A stretch of DNA of 64,000 nucleotides from Methylobacterium sp. J-030 (GTDB lineage: Bacteria; Pseudomonadota; Alphaproteobacteria; Rhizobiales; Beijerinckiaceae): assembly GCF_022829545.1 (NCBI RefSeq), contig NZ_JAKSYM010000391.1, positions 92,470 through 156,469 of the forward strand. The letters are read 5' to 3'. Of this stretch, positions 1 to 9,545 are shown in pieces; the stretch's first letter is position 1, and each line of letters opens with the position of its first letter. Both the position numbers and the translations under genes were made by a program. The notes beneath the pieces were generated by a model. The model was not told the DNA's origin and did no database searches. It worked only from the letters and a program-made list of their open reading frames with translations.

Positions 1-783
1 AGGCTGTTCTGGGTCGACATCGAGGCCCCGGCCCTGAACTGGCTCGACCTCGCGCGCGGCGAGACCGGCCGGCGGCCCTTCCCGGAGCCTCTGGGCTGGA
101 TCATCCCGCGCGCGGGCCGGCGGGACTTCGTCGTCGGGCTGAAGAGCGGCTTCGCGACCTACGATCTGGAGGCCGACCGCATCGTGCCGATCGGCGATCC
201 CGAGCCCGGCTACCCCGACAACCGCCTGAACGACGCCAAGGTGGATTTCGCCGGCCGGATCTGGGCCGGGAGCATGCACCAGGCCGAGACCGCAGTCTCG
301 GGCTCCCTGCACCGGCTCGACCCTGACCTGACCTGGCAGCGGATGGACGGTGCATACGGGGTCGCCAACGGCCCGACCTTCAGCCTCGACGGCCGGACCC
401 TCTATCACAGCGACAGCGCCGCCCGGACGGTCTACGCCTTCGACCTCTCGGAGGACGGGACGCTCTCGGGCAAGCGGCCGTTCCTGCGCTTCCCGGAGGC
501 GTGGGGCTGGCCCGACGGGATGACCACGGACGCGGAGGGCTGCCTCTGGATCGCCCATTGGGGCGGCGGGCGGCTGAGCCGCGCGGATCCGGACGGGCGT
601 GTGATGCGGGCGGTCGCGCTGCCCGCCCCCAACATCACGAGCTGCGCCTTCGCGGGCGCGGGGCTCGACCGCCTGTTCGTCACCTCGGCCGCGCGCGGAG
701 CCGAGGATGTGCCGGAGGCCGGGGCCTTGTTCGAGGTCGATGTCGGCGTGCGGGGGCTGCCGCCGCGGGCGTTTGGGGGGTGA
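1..783 (+). CDS. SMP-30/gluconolactonase family protein, 5' truncated by window edge
   Basis: The reading frame is open from base 1 and ends with TGA at 781-783, so only the C-terminal ~260 residues are present. The run RLNDAKVDFAGRIWAGSM (around residues 74-91 of the visible part) is the classic SMP-30/LRE signature, followed by GVANGPTFSLDGRTLYHSDS and WPDGMTTDAEGCLWIAHWGG, the metal-binding beta-propeller blades of this family. Members are lactonases for sugar acids such as gluconolactone or arabinonolactone. Substrate cannot be told here. An internal ATG at 184 is not the true start, because family homology extends upstream of it. Confidence 0.9.
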   Translation, partial: RLFWVDIEAPALNWLDLARGETGRRPFPEPLGWIIPRAGRRDFVVGLKSGFATYDLEADRIVPIGDPEPGYPDNRLNDAKVDFAGRIWAGSMHQAETAVSGSLHRLDPDLTWQRMDGAYGVANGPTFSLDGRTLYHSDSAARTVYAFDLSEDGTLSGKRPFLRFPEAWGWPDGMTTDAEGCLWIAHWGGGRLSRADPDGRVMRAVALPAPNITSCAFAGAGLDRLFVTSAARGAEDVPEAGALFEVDVGVRGLPPRAFGG

Positions 784-874
784 CGGCGGGACCTGGCGGC
801 CCTCACGCTGCGGGCGTCGTCGATAATGCCGTGCTACCATCGATTCCCGTCAGGAGCGGCATCACGGGATACGG

Positions 875-1105
875 ATGGATCTGGTCACCCCGCACGACAT
901 CCTGTCCGCCTATTCCCGGGCCGAGATCGGCGCGGACGATGCCATCGCGTCGCTCGGTTTGAACGGGTATCGCGACCTGATCGTCGCGATGGCCGATGCG
1001 GGCCATCGACTGCCCCGCCCGGCCGAGGCGGAGGTCGAGGCTCAACTGGCCGCGGCGATGCCTCTACTGCTGTCCGTTCTCGACGATGGCCGCGGCAATG
1101 CTTGA
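875..1105 (+). CDS. Small protein, probable antitoxin of a PIN-type toxin-antitoxin pair
   Basis: This 76-residue acidic protein is preceded by an AGGAG-like site and overlaps the start of the PIN-domain gene downstream, which is the usual layout of antitoxin then toxin. The sequence (start MDLVTPHDILSAYSR, middle DAIASLGLNGYRDLIVAM) has a helical, UPF0175- or HTH-like look, but no firm family can be named by eye. The role rests mainly on the overlap with the downstream gene. If real, it should bind and neutralise the downstream protein and repress its own promoter. Confidence 0.5.
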   Translation: MDLVTPHDILSAYSRAEIGADDAIASLGLNGYRDLIVAMADAGHRLPRPAEAEVEAQLAAAMPLLLSVLDDGRGNA

Positions 1106-1616
1106 CCTCGTGATCCCGGATTCGGGGCCGCTGATCACGTTGGCGCTCGTCGACCGCCTGGATCTGCTCGATCGGTTCCGGTGCCCGATCCTGGTCACCG
1201 ACATGATCCACGCCGAATTGACGCGCGGACCCGATACGGCATCCGACAAAGCCGTCTTCGAGCGCTGGTATGCCGGGCGGGCCAACCGGATCCAGACGGT
1301 GGAGACCCTGTACGGCACCATGTGGCGGGCGCTGCCCGAAGCGACACGACGGACGATCAAGCGGCAATTCCCGAATGCCGGCGAGGAATCCATCAGGGAG
1401 TTCGCGGCACGGGTCGGCGATGTTCTGCCGCTGGATGACCAGATCCTCGTCCTGTTCGAGGAGGAGAAGGTCAAGCGCATGACCTTCGGCAGGCACGTCC
1501 ATCTGCTCCAGACCTGGGCCTTCCTGGTGGCCCTGGAACGGATGGGTGTCATTCCGTCGGCCGACAATCTCCACCGGCAGATCGCAGACCGCGGCAGGAA
1601 GGACCATCGCGCGTGA
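1086..1616 (+). CDS. PIN-like (DUF3368-type) putative toxin nuclease
   Basis: The N-terminal run LVIPDSGPLITLALVDRLDLL matches the start of DUF3368/PIN-fold proteins, where the first Asp is a metal ligand. Further acidic residues in TDMIHAEL and LPLDDQILVLFEEE fit the other PIN acidic positions. PIN nucleases of VapC type cut RNA and are partners of small antitoxins. Two ATGs are possible (1086 and 1098). Both overlap the end of the upstream small gene, implying translational coupling. The product is 172-176 residues, somewhat longer than a typical VapC. RNase activity is inferred. Confidence 0.6.
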   Translation: MAAAMLDLVIPDSGPLITLALVDRLDLLDRFRCPILVTDMIHAELTRGPDTASDKAVFERWYAGRANRIQTVETLYGTMWRALPEATRRTIKRQFPNAGEESIREFAARVGDVLPLDDQILVLFEEEKVKRMTFGRHVHLLQTWAFLVALERMGVIPSADNLHRQIADRGRKDHRA

Positions 1617-1929
1617 CGTGTACGAACGCCGCGCCTCTGCCGAGGGTGGCGATGCGCAGGATTGGACGGGAGACTACGACCGCCGATCCGGTCCCTGAAG
1701 AGACTTCCGTCGCTCGATCGGGGCGGTGCTGGAAACGGGCCCGGCCTGAGTCGAGAACAGGCCCAGGAAGGCGAAGCGGACCGAGATCGGACCCGACCCA
1801 GCCATCCGCGCGGCGAGCCACCCCCGGGCCTTCGGGGGCTGAGGCCGGACCCGGCCGTTTTCGCGCTGAGCGGAGCGATCCAGGGAGGCGCACCGTTGAT
1901 GAGCGGGGCGCCAACGGGACGCCGCCGCT
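1617..1929. other. Intergenic region without a recognisable gene
   Basis: No frame on either strand shows a recognisable protein, and the open frames here are shadows of high GC content. The genes on both sides converge on this gap, so it should carry transcript ends, but no clear hairpin with a T-run was seen. Confidence 0.5.
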
Positions 1930-2283
1930 TCAAGCAACAGGCGCGTTGCCGACGAGGATGGTCGCCTCGCCCCAATCCCTCAAGGCTCGGATCACCGGCT
2001 CCAGCGCGCGGCCGCGCGGCGTCAGGCCGTATTCGACCTTCGGCGGAACCTCGGCATGGACCGCGCGATGAACTAGCCCGTCGGCTTCGAGCTGACGCAG
2101 CTGGTTGGTCAACATCCGCTGCGTGCAGGTCTTCAGGTGGCGGCGAAGCGCGTTGAAGCGCAGCGTGCCGGACAGGGGATGGTAAAGCACCACGCCCTTC
2201 CACTGGCCGTCGATCAGCTCAAGTGTTCCCTCGACCGGGCAGCCCGGGCCGCAATCGAAATTTGGATGGCGACTCCGTCCCAT
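1930..2283 (-). CDS. HxlR family transcriptional regulator
   Basis: The product is 117 residues from the ATG at 2283, which has an AGAGGA site just upstream and gives the normal HxlR length. A conserved early Cys pair lies in DCGPGCPVEGTLELIDGQWK, followed by the winged helix (LRFNALRRHLKTCTQRML, then LEADGLVHRAVHAEVPPKVEY), the classic HxlR signature. These small dimeric regulators usually respond to reactive electrophiles or oxidants through the N-terminal Cys and repress a divergent oxidoreductase. No intact divergent partner exists here, since the next 600 bases lack a gene. Confidence 0.88.
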   Translation of the reverse strand: MGRSRHPNFDCGPGCPVEGTLELIDGQWKGVVLYHPLSGTLRFNALRRHLKTCTQRMLTNQLRQLEADGLVHRAVHAEVPPKVEYGLTPRGRALEPVIRALRDWGEATILVGNAPVA

Positions 2284-2287
2284 CACG

Positions 2288-2303
2288 GTATCCTCTCTGA
2301 TAC
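2288..2303. promoter_or_regulatory. Inverted repeat upstream of the HxlR gene, candidate operator
   Basis: GTATC and GATAC flank a six-base spacer directly upstream of the HxlR start and overlap the region just 5' of its ribosome-binding site. HxlR-type regulators bind short inverted repeats of this kind and often autoregulate. The assignment is by position only. Confidence 0.35.
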
Positions 2304-2911
2304 TAGGGGCGATCGATGTGCATCCTTGTGTCCGAGGCCCCACCCCTTACGGTCCGCCCCGGCCTCTCGGCGAGGACACGGAGCCAGGATCATGCAGGCG
2401 GTGAACGCTTGCACCCCGGGCGCCCCCAACCGCGCGGACACGCCTACCGGCATCCCGGTGAAGAGACCCGTCGCGGACAGGATCCTCCGCGAAGGCCTCA
2501 TGGCGATCACGTCCGTCCTGGACTGACAGCCGAACGGCCCGACCGTACGCAGGTCCGAAGCGGCGCAGTACGGCGTTGATCCGGACCGAGCGGTCGACTG
2601 CTGTTGCCGCGGGGCGTCTCCCCGAGGGGGACATGCACTTGCGCAGGGCGCTCGGCACCGCGTGGCGAGGTGCTGCCGCTCCAGGGCACCCTCAAGGTCG
2701 CCGTCACCGCTGAGAGCACGCCAGCGCCGTCCGAAAGCCCCGGATGATGATCGCGCCCGGCTGCGCGCGATCCGCGGGCGCGCGGCGGCGCCTCAATGCG
2801 AAGAACGTGGCGCGGCACACCGCCGCCGCCCGCGCCGCGGAGCCGGAGCGCTATCTGTGCGAGGCGCGCGCATCCGCTCTCGCGATGATCGGTCCTCAGG
2901 CACTCGGGAGA
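2304..2911. other. 600-base region without a supported gene
   Basis: An ATG at 2392 opens a 44-codon frame (start MQAVNACTPGAP) ending at 2526, but it matches nothing recognisable and lacks a good ribosome-binding site. Upstream in-frame extension of the next gene is open but does not look like protein of its family. The stretch may be the eroded remains of the divergent partner expected for the HxlR gene. Confidence 0.4.
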
Positions 2912-3922
2912 ATGATGGTGGGAACCAGGAGCGGTATCCGAGTCCTCGTCGCCGGCGGCGCCGGGTTCATCGGCTCGCATCTGATCGACGCGCTCCTCGC
3001 CGACGGCGCCCGCGTCACCTGTGTCGACAGCCTGCTGACCGGACGGCGGGCGAACCTCGCCCATCTCGCCCGCGAGCCGCGCTTCGATCTCGTGGAGGCG
3101 GACGTGACCGAGCCGCTGCCGGCGCTGCCGAAGGCCGCCTGGGTGTTCAACCTCGCCTGCGCGGCCTCGCCGCCGCACTACCAGGCCGACCCGGTCCACA
3201 CGATGATGACCAGCGTGCTCGGCACCGGCCGGCTCCTGGAACTGGCGCGGGATACGGGCGCGCGCTTCCTCCAGGCCTCGACCAGCGAGGTCTACGGCGA
3301 TCCGGAGCGGCACCCGCAGGCGGAATCCTACTGGGGCAACGTCAACCCCACGGGGCCGCGGGCCTGCTACGACGAGGGCAAGCGCTCGGCCGAGACCCTG
3401 ACCTTCGACTTCGAGCGCCGGCATGGCCTCGACATCCGCGTCGCCCGGATCTTCAACACCTACGGGCCGCGGATGCGCGCCGATGACGGCCGCGTCGTCT
3501 CCAACGTGATCTGCCAGGCGCTCGCGGGCGACGACATCACGGTCTACGGCGACGGCGCGCAGACCCGCTCGTTCTGCTACGTCAGCGACCTCGTGGACGG
3601 CCTGCTCCGCCTGATGGCGGCCGAGACCCCCCTCGCCGGGCCGGTCAACCTCGGCAACCCCCACGAGATGACTGTCGTTGAGCTGGTCGACCGCGTGGTG
3701 CGGATGACCGGGACGCCCTCCCGGATCGTGCGCCGGCCGCTGCCAGTCGACGATCCCCAGCGCCGCCGCCCCGACATCACCCGGGCCGAGACCCTGCTGG
3801 GCTGGTCACCCCGTGTGCCGCTGGAAGAGGGGCTGGAGGCGACGATCGCGTGGTTCTCCCGCGAGATCGCGCCGCGCGCCGCGCGTCCGGCGATCGAGGA
3901 GCACGCCGTTGTCGCCGGCTGA
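2912..3922 (+). CDS. UDP-glucuronate decarboxylase-like NAD-dependent epimerase
   Basis: An extended SDR of 336 residues. The NAD-binding motif VAGGAGFIGSHL lies near residue 12. ASTSEVYGDP carries the catalytic Ser/Thr region, and GPRACYDEGKRSAETL holds the YxxxK catalytic pair with the arginine context typical of UDP-xylose synthase (UXS). INTYGPRM-type and DGAQTRSFCYVSDLVDGL motifs follow. UXS makes UDP-xylose from UDP-glucuronate for polysaccharide synthesis. Start codons at 2912 or 2915 follow GGAG. The upstream open frame is GC-rich noise. No polysaccharide cluster surrounds it. Confidence 0.85.
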   Translation: MMVGTRSGIRVLVAGGAGFIGSHLIDALLADGARVTCVDSLLTGRRANLAHLAREPRFDLVEADVTEPLPALPKAAWVFNLACAASPPHYQADPVHTMMTSVLGTGRLLELARDTGARFLQASTSEVYGDPERHPQAESYWGNVNPTGPRACYDEGKRSAETLTFDFERRHGLDIRVARIFNTYGPRMRADDGRVVSNVICQALAGDDITVYGDGAQTRSFCYVSDLVDGLLRLMAAETPLAGPVNLGNPHEMTVVELVDRVVRMTGTPSRIVRRPLPVDDPQRRRPDITRAETLLGWSPRVPLEEGLEATIAWFSREIAPRAARPAIEEHAVVAG

Positions 3923-4332
3923 TCCGCGCCCCGGAGGATCGAGGCGCCGATGGCCGCCCCCATCCGCGTCGGGACCGGGCGTTACCGCGCGGGCGTGGTC
4001 GCGGACCCGCCCGAGCCGGCGCGCGCGGTCCTGAAGACGGTCGCAGGATCGTGTGCCGGCCTCACCCGGATGAGGGATGCGCCGCCCGTCCACGAGGCTT
4101 ACGGTGGCGGCGTACTCCGAGACGAGATCACCTTCAGCCCGCCCGGCCCGGCCGCGGCGGGCTTCTTATCGGGCGGTATGCCGGTTTTCGACCTCGATAT
4201 GGGCGAACATCGCCATATTCGGAAATGGGACCGCGGATCCGTGCGGCTTTATCTCGGATCCGCCCGGATCTAGACTGGTCGAGACGGGCGAAGCGGAATC
4301 CTCCAGGGGCGCCGCCCCGGCCGGAGGGGACG
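3923..4332. promoter_or_regulatory. Intergenic region upstream of the LacI-type gene with imperfect inverted repeats
   Basis: No credible gene is present, and a 107-codon frame at 3950-4273 matches no family. Near 4198-4219 lies an imperfect inverted repeat (ATATGGGCGA against TCGCCATAT), and CGGATCCG occurs twice in about 30 bases before 4265. Either may be an operator for the downstream LacI-family gene. The region also contains that gene's promoter. Confidence 0.35.
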
Positions 4333-5376
4333 ATGGGCCAGACGACGATCAAGGACGTCGCGCGGCGGGCCGGCTTCAGCTTCCAGACGGTGTCGCTGGT
4401 CCTGAACCACCCCGAGAAGGTCGCCCGCACAACCCGCGCGACCATCGAGGCGGCCATGCGCGACCTCGAGTTCGTGCCGAGCCTCGCGGCCCGCGCGCTG
4501 CGCAAGAAGCCGAGCCGCAGCATCGCCTGCGTGGGCTGCCTGGGTCTCGAGACCCCCGACGACGAGCCGGATTCGATGCCCGAGGCCGACCCGGGCCTCG
4601 TGCTGCAGGCCTTCGCGCAGGTGACCGACCAGCACGGCTACACGCTGATCCACCGGCGCTGCCGCAGCGACGACCCGGAGAGCCGCGCCCGGATCGCGAG
4701 CCTCGTGAGCGAGGCCCGGGTCGACGGCCTGGTGGTCTGCGCCGAGCGGCGGGACGATCCGCTGATCGCGCTGCTGCAGGCCAGGCGCGTCCCGTTCGTG
4801 GTGTTCGGCCTCGACGTGCCGGGTGCGCATTGCGCCGCCCGGGCCGACCGCGACGCGGTCCACGAGGCCGTCGCCTACCTCGCCCGGACCGGCAGCCGCG
4901 CGATCGGCTTCCTCGGGGGCGAGCGCGCGGCCGAACGGTTCCGGGGCTACCGGGACGCCCTGGCGGAGGCCGGTCTGCCCCTGCGCGCGGATCTGGTGGC
5001 GGCGTGCGACTGGACCCCCGCGGGCGGCTACCGGGCGACGCTCGCCCTGCTCGACGGCCCGTCCCGCCCGGACGCGATCGTGGCCGCCAACGACCGGGTG
5101 GCGTTCGGGGTGTTGAAGGCCCTGCACGACCGCGGCGTGCGCGCCCCCGGGGAGATCCGCGTCGTCGGCTTCGACAACGTCGCCCAGGGCGCCTACGCGA
5201 TCCCGAGCCTGACCTCGATCGCGGTGCCGACCCTCGACATGGTGCGCTTCGCCTTCGCGACGCTGGTGGCGGTGATCGAAGGCACGCGGGCGCCGGACGA
5301 CTTGGCGCAGAAGCGTTTTCCCACTCGCCTCGTCCTGCGCGAGTCCACGGATACGGGGGGCCGGCCGCCGTTCTAA
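4333..5376 (+). CDS. LacI family transcriptional regulator
   Basis: 347 residues, the typical LacI length. The start ATG follows a GGAGGGGACG site. The N-terminal HTH and hinge read TIKDVARRAGFSFQTVSLVL, then VPSLAARALRKK. The periplasmic-binding-protein-like ligand domain follows with AIVAANDRVAFGVLKAL and VVGFDN, which are standard LacI/PurR landmarks. The effector is probably a sugar or sugar acid, but no dedicated sugar operon is adjacent. An autoregulated stand-alone regulator, or one for the SMP-30 region further upstream, are both possible. Confidence 0.92.
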   Translation: MGQTTIKDVARRAGFSFQTVSLVLNHPEKVARTTRATIEAAMRDLEFVPSLAARALRKKPSRSIACVGCLGLETPDDEPDSMPEADPGLVLQAFAQVTDQHGYTLIHRRCRSDDPESRARIASLVSEARVDGLVVCAERRDDPLIALLQARRVPFVVFGLDVPGAHCAARADRDAVHEAVAYLARTGSRAIGFLGGERAAERFRGYRDALAEAGLPLRADLVAACDWTPAGGYRATLALLDGPSRPDAIVAANDRVAFGVLKALHDRGVRAPGEIRVVGFDNVAQGAYAIPSLTSIAVPTLDMVRFAFATLVAVIEGTRAPDDLAQKRFPTRLVLRESTDTGGRPPF

Positions 5377-5733
5377 GCAGACTTGAGTAGGCAGGCCAAC
5401 GTTTCGTCCGCTGAGGTCCTTAGTGTGCCGCAGGTTTTCGTCGCAAAACCGGAGTCCACTTTTGCGAAACCTGCTGAGAGCCGCGCGTTGCGATCGGGCA
5501 CGGCTCTCGCGGGCTGCCGCGTGGGGGCGAGTCCCGTCCCTGCGAGCGCAGCGGCGTGATCCGGTGCAGCGCGACGACGACCACCGTTCCAAGCCGCGCC
5601 GGAACGGCCATATAGGAGGCGTTCAGCCACCCGAACGCCACCGCCGGGATGCTTTATCGCGACGGCCCGATGGGCTAACGCCACCCGACATCGCCCCCTG
5701 ACGCGCCCGGCGGGATCCCCCGCGAAAGACCCG
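5377..5733. other. Intergenic region before mfd, with part of a dispersed repeat
   Basis: No gene is supported. Around 5537-5565 the text GCGAGCGCAGCGGCGTGATCC resembles one arm of the dispersed alphaproteobacterial repeat also present near 28592. The mfd promoter should lie in the 3' part of this region. Confidence 0.4.
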
Positions 5734-8700
5734 ATGGCCAAGCCGCAACCGAAGCCTTCCGCCCCCGCCGCCAAGGCTGCCGCCCAGCCCGTCGCGAAGC
5801 CCGCCGCCAAGCCGCAGGTCGCGCGCTTCGCGCTGCCGAAATCCTCCGCCCTCGCCCGGGCGATCGACGCCCTCAAGCGCGGCGACAGCCCGGTGCTGGC
5901 GAACGCCCCCGAGGGCTTCGACGCCCTGGCGCTGGCCGACCTCGCCCGCGCCCTGGCGCCGACCGTCGATGCCCCGGCCGTGCTGGTCCACGTGGCGCGC
6001 GATTCCGGGCGTTCGGCGTCGTTCCAGGCGGCGCTCGGCTTCGTCGCCCCCGAGATGGACGTGATGAGCCTGCCGGCCTGGGACTGCCAGCCCTACGACC
6101 GGGTCTCGCCGACCACGGCCACGGCGGCCGCCCGCATGACCGCGCTTGCCCGCCTCGCCCGCACGCGCTCGGCCGAGGATCGTCCGCGCATCCTCTGCAC
6201 CACGGTCAACGCCCTGGTGCAGCGGGTGCCGCCCCGGGGTCACATCGCCCGGGAGACGTTCTCGGCGGCGATCGGCAACGTCGTGGCGATGGACGACGTG
6301 GTGGCGTGGCTGGAGGCCAACGGTTTTCTGCGCACGGGGACGGTGCGCGACACCGGCGAATATGCGGTCCGCGGCGGCATCCTCGACCTGTCGCCGCCGG
6401 GCCTGCCGGCGCCGATCCGCCTCGACTTCTTCGGCGACACGCTGGAATCGATCCGCGCCTTCGACCCGGAGACGCAGCGCACCACCGGCCAGCTCCGCTC
6501 GCTCGACCTGATGCCGATGAGCGAGGTCCAGCTCACCACCGAGACGATCCGGCGCTTCCGCCAGGGCTACATCCAGAGTTTCGGCGCCGCGACCCGGGAC
6601 GACCGGCTCTACGAGACCGTGAGCGAGGGGCGACGCTATGCCGGCCTCGAGCACTGGATGCCGCTGTTCTACGACCACCTCGACACGCTGTTCGACTATC
6701 TCCCCGGCGTACCGCTGATCTTCGACCCGCAGGTCGAGGACGCCGCCGCCGAGCGGATCAGTCTGGTCCAGGACTATTACCAGGCCCGCGAGGCCGCGAT
6801 GAAGACGCCGCAGGCCGGCGTCGCCCCCTACAAGCCCCTGCCGCCCCGTGCCCTCTACCTGATGCCGAACGAGCTGAAGGAGCGGATCGGGACCGCCGCG
6901 GTGGCGCGGCTGACGCCCTTCGCGCAGCCCGAATCTCCGGAGCGCGCCGTGATCGATTGCGGCGCCAGGGCCGGACGGACTTTCGCGCCGGAGCGGGCCG
7001 ACGAGAATGCCAGCGTGTTCGACGCCGCGGTGACGCATATCCGCGACCTCCAGGGATCCGGTCATCACGTGATCCTGGGAGCCTGGTCCGACGGGTCGCG
7101 CGACCGGCTCTGCGGCGTGCTCGCCGACCACGGCCTGAAGAAGCCCGTGGCGATCACCCGGCTCACCGACGTCTACGCGCTCAAGCGCGGCACGGACGCA
7201 GCGGTCGCCGTCTGGGGCCTGGAGGCGGGCTTCACCGCGGGGGAACTGGCCGTCGTCTCCGAGGGCGACATCCTGGGCGACCGGCTGGTCCGTCAGAAGC
7301 GCAAGGCCAAGCGGCCCCAGGACGTGATCCTGGAGGTGCAGGCGCTCCAGCCCGGCGACCTCGTGGTCCACGCCGATCACGGCATCGGTCGTTTCGTCGG
7401 CCTCAAGACCGTGCACGCCGCGGGCGCCCCGCACGATTGCCTGGAGCTGCAATATACCGGCGGCCTGCTGCTGCTGCCGGTGGAGAACATCGAGCTCCTG
7501 ACCCGCTACGGCTCGGAGGATTCCGAGGTCGCCCTCGACCGGCTCGGCGGCGGCGCGTGGCAGGCCCGCAAGGCCAAGATGAAGCGCCGCATCCTCGAGA
7601 TGGCGGGCGAGCTGATCAAGGTCGCGGCCCAGCGCTTCGTCCGGAAGGCCCCGTCCCTGAAGGCGCCCGAGGGCCTCTACGAAGAATTCGCCGCCCGCTT
7701 CCCGTTCGAGGAGACCGAGGATCAGGCCAACGCCATCGACGCGGTGCTGGACGACCTCAATGCCGGCCGGCCCATGGACCGGCTGGTCTGCGGCGATGTC
7801 GGCTTCGGCAAGACCGAGGTGGCGCTCCGCGCCGCCTTCGCGGCGGCGATCGCCGGCAAGCAGGTGGCGGTGATCGTGCCGACCACCCTGCTCGCCCGCC
7901 AGCATTTCCGCACCTTCGCCGAGCGCTTCAAGGGGCTGCCGGTCCAGGTGGCGCAGCTCTCCCGTTTCGCCTCCGCCGGGGAGATGAAGCAGACCCGGGC
8001 GGGCCTCATCGCGGGCACGGTCGACATCGTGGTCGGCACCCACGCGCTGCTCGCGAAGAACATCGCCTTCAAGGATCTCGGCCTGATCATCGTGGACGAG
8101 GAGCAGCATTTCGGCGTGGCCCACAAGGAGCGGCTGAAGGCGCTCCAGGCCGACGTCCACGTGCTGACCCTCTCGGCGACGCCGATCCCGCGCACGCTCC
8201 AGCTCGCCATGACGGGGGTGCGGGAACTGTCGATCATCGCGACGCCCCCGGTGGACCGGCTGGTGGTGCGCACCTTCGTGACGCCGTTCGACCCGCTGAC
8301 CATCCGGGAGGCCCTGCTGCGCGAGCGCTACCGCGGCGGCCAGGCCTTCTACGTCGTTCCCCGGATCGAGGATCTCGCCGAGGTCAAGAAATTCCTCGAC
8401 GCCGAGATGCCCGAGATCAAGGTCGCGGTGGCCCACGGTCAGATGGCGGCGGGCCAGCTCGAGGACGTGATGACGGCCTTCTACGAGGGCAAGTTCGACG
8501 TGCTGCTCTCGACCACGATCGTGGAATCGGGCCTCGACATCCCCACCGCCAACACGCTGATCGTCCACCGGGCCGACATGTTCGGGCTGGCCCAGCTCTA
8601 CCAGCTGCGCGGCCGGGTCGGGCGCTCGAAGGCCCGGGCCTACGCGCTGTTCACGACGCCGGCCAACCGCCAGCTCACCGCCCAGGCCGAGCAGCGCCTC

Positions 8701-9366
8701 AAGGTGCTCCAGAGCCTCGACACTTTGGGCGCGGGCTTCCAGCTCGCCTCCCACGACCTCGACATCCGCGGCGCCGGCAACCTGCTCGGCGACGCGCAGT
8801 CCGGCCACATCAAGGAGGTCGGCTACGAGCTCTATCAGCAGATGCTGGAGGATGCGGTGACGGCGCTGAAGGCCGGCATCGAGGACCTGCCCGAGGAGGC
8901 GTGGTCGCCGACCATCGCGCTGGGCGCGCCCGTGACGATCCCGGAGGATTACGTCGAGGATCTGGGGGTGCGGCTGGCCCTCTACCGGCGCCTCGCCACC
9001 CTCCAGGACGATGCCGAGATGGAGAGCTTCGGAGCGGAACTCATCGACCGGTTCGGGCCGCTGCCGCCGGAGGTGGAGCAGCTCCTCAAGATCGGCACGA
9101 TCAAGATCCTGTGCCGCAAGGCCAATGTCGAGAAGGTCGAGGCCGGGCCGAAGGGCGTGGTGGTCCATTTCCGCGACCGGTCCTACGCCAACCCGCAGGG
9201 GCTGGTGGCCTACGTCGCCGAGCAGGCCTCCTTCGCGAAGGTGCGGCCCGACATGAGCGTGGTGTTCGTGCGCGAGCTCAACACCATCCCGGCGCGGCTC
9301 AAGACCGCCACCGAGGTGCTGCGGAGCCTGGTGAAGATCGCCGAGCGGGGGAAGAAGGCGGCGTGA
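5734..9366 (+). CDS. mfd: Transcription-repair coupling factor
   Basis: 1210 residues with full Mfd architecture. A Lys/Ala/Pro-rich tail (about 30 residues) precedes the UvrB-homology N-terminus. The CarD-like RNA-polymerase-interacting domain starts around residue 538 (LQPGDLVVHADHGIGRFVGL). The RecG-like motor has Walker A CGDVGFGKTE near 686, the DEEQ box (LIIVDEEQHFG) near 787 and the LSATPIPRTLQLAMTG motif. The C-terminal TRCF domain (EDLGVRLALYRRLA) closes it. Mfd removes stalled RNA polymerase at lesions and recruits UvrA. It appears intact and monocistronic. Confidence 0.98.
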   Translation: MAKPQPKPSAPAAKAAAQPVAKPAAKPQVARFALPKSSALARAIDALKRGDSPVLANAPEGFDALALADLARALAPTVDAPAVLVHVARDSGRSASFQAALGFVAPEMDVMSLPAWDCQPYDRVSPTTATAAARMTALARLARTRSAEDRPRILCTTVNALVQRVPPRGHIARETFSAAIGNVVAMDDVVAWLEANGFLRTGTVRDTGEYAVRGGILDLSPPGLPAPIRLDFFGDTLESIRAFDPETQRTTGQLRSLDLMPMSEVQLTTETIRRFRQGYIQSFGAATRDDRLYETVSEGRRYAGLEHWMPLFYDHLDTLFDYLPGVPLIFDPQVEDAAAERISLVQDYYQAREAAMKTPQAGVAPYKPLPPRALYLMPNELKERIGTAAVARLTPFAQPESPERAVIDCGARAGRTFAPERADENASVFDAAVTHIRDLQGSGHHVILGAWSDGSRDRLCGVLADHGLKKPVAITRLTDVYALKRGTDAAVAVWGLEAGFTAGELAVVSEGDILGDRLVRQKRKAKRPQDVILEVQALQPGDLVVHADHGIGRFVGLKTVHAAGAPHDCLELQYTGGLLLLPVENIELLTRYGSEDSEVALDRLGGGAWQARKAKMKRRILEMAGELIKVAAQRFVRKAPSLKAPEGLYEEFAARFPFEETEDQANAIDAVLDDLNAGRPMDRLVCGDVGFGKTEVALRAAFAAAIAGKQVAVIVPTTLLARQHFRTFAERFKGLPVQVAQLSRFASAGEMKQTRAGLIAGTVDIVVGTHALLAKNIAFKDLGLIIVDEEQHFGVAHKERLKALQADVHVLTLSATPIPRTLQLAMTGVRELSIIATPPVDRLVVRTFVTPFDPLTIREALLRERYRGGQAFYVVPRIEDLAEVKKFLDAEMPEIKVAVAHGQMAAGQLEDVMTAFYEGKFDVLLSTTIVESGLDIPTANTLIVHRADMFGLAQLYQLRGRVGRSKARAYALFTTPANRQLTAQAEQRLKVLQSLDTLGAGFQLASHDLDIRGAGNLLGDAQSGHIKEVGYELYQQMLEDAVTALKAGIEDLPEEAWSPTIALGAPVTIPEDYVEDLGVRLALYRRLATLQDDAEMESFGAELIDRFGPLPPEVEQLLKIGTIKILCRKANVEKVEAGPKGVVVHFRDRSYANPQGLVAYVAEQASFAKVRPDMSVVFVRELNTIPARLKTATEVLRSLVKIAERGKKAA

Positions 9367-9545
9367 GGGCGACGGAGCCGGTGTCGGGCCGATCCTCGCC
9401 GGCGGTGCTCGGCCCGCAGGGGCGGCGGCCGTGGCCCGCGGTCCTGTCCGGTGGAAGCGCCGTGTCGGGGCGCTGAAGGCGGCGGCGTCCGCGCGATCGG
9501 CGCGGCGGCCATCCGACGATCCGTGGCCTGTCGTTGATCGCTTCT

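Noticed and set aside
2392..2526. Short ATG frame in the gap before the UXS-like gene
   Set aside because: 44 codons without homology or translation signal; kept only as a note on the gap.
3950..4273. 107-codon frame upstream of the LacI-type gene
   Set aside because: No family resemblance, poor ribosome site, and the region carries inverted repeats expected of a promoter.
5623..9168. Long open frame antisense to mfd
   Set aside because: Typical shadow of a high-GC gene; mfd itself has every expected domain.
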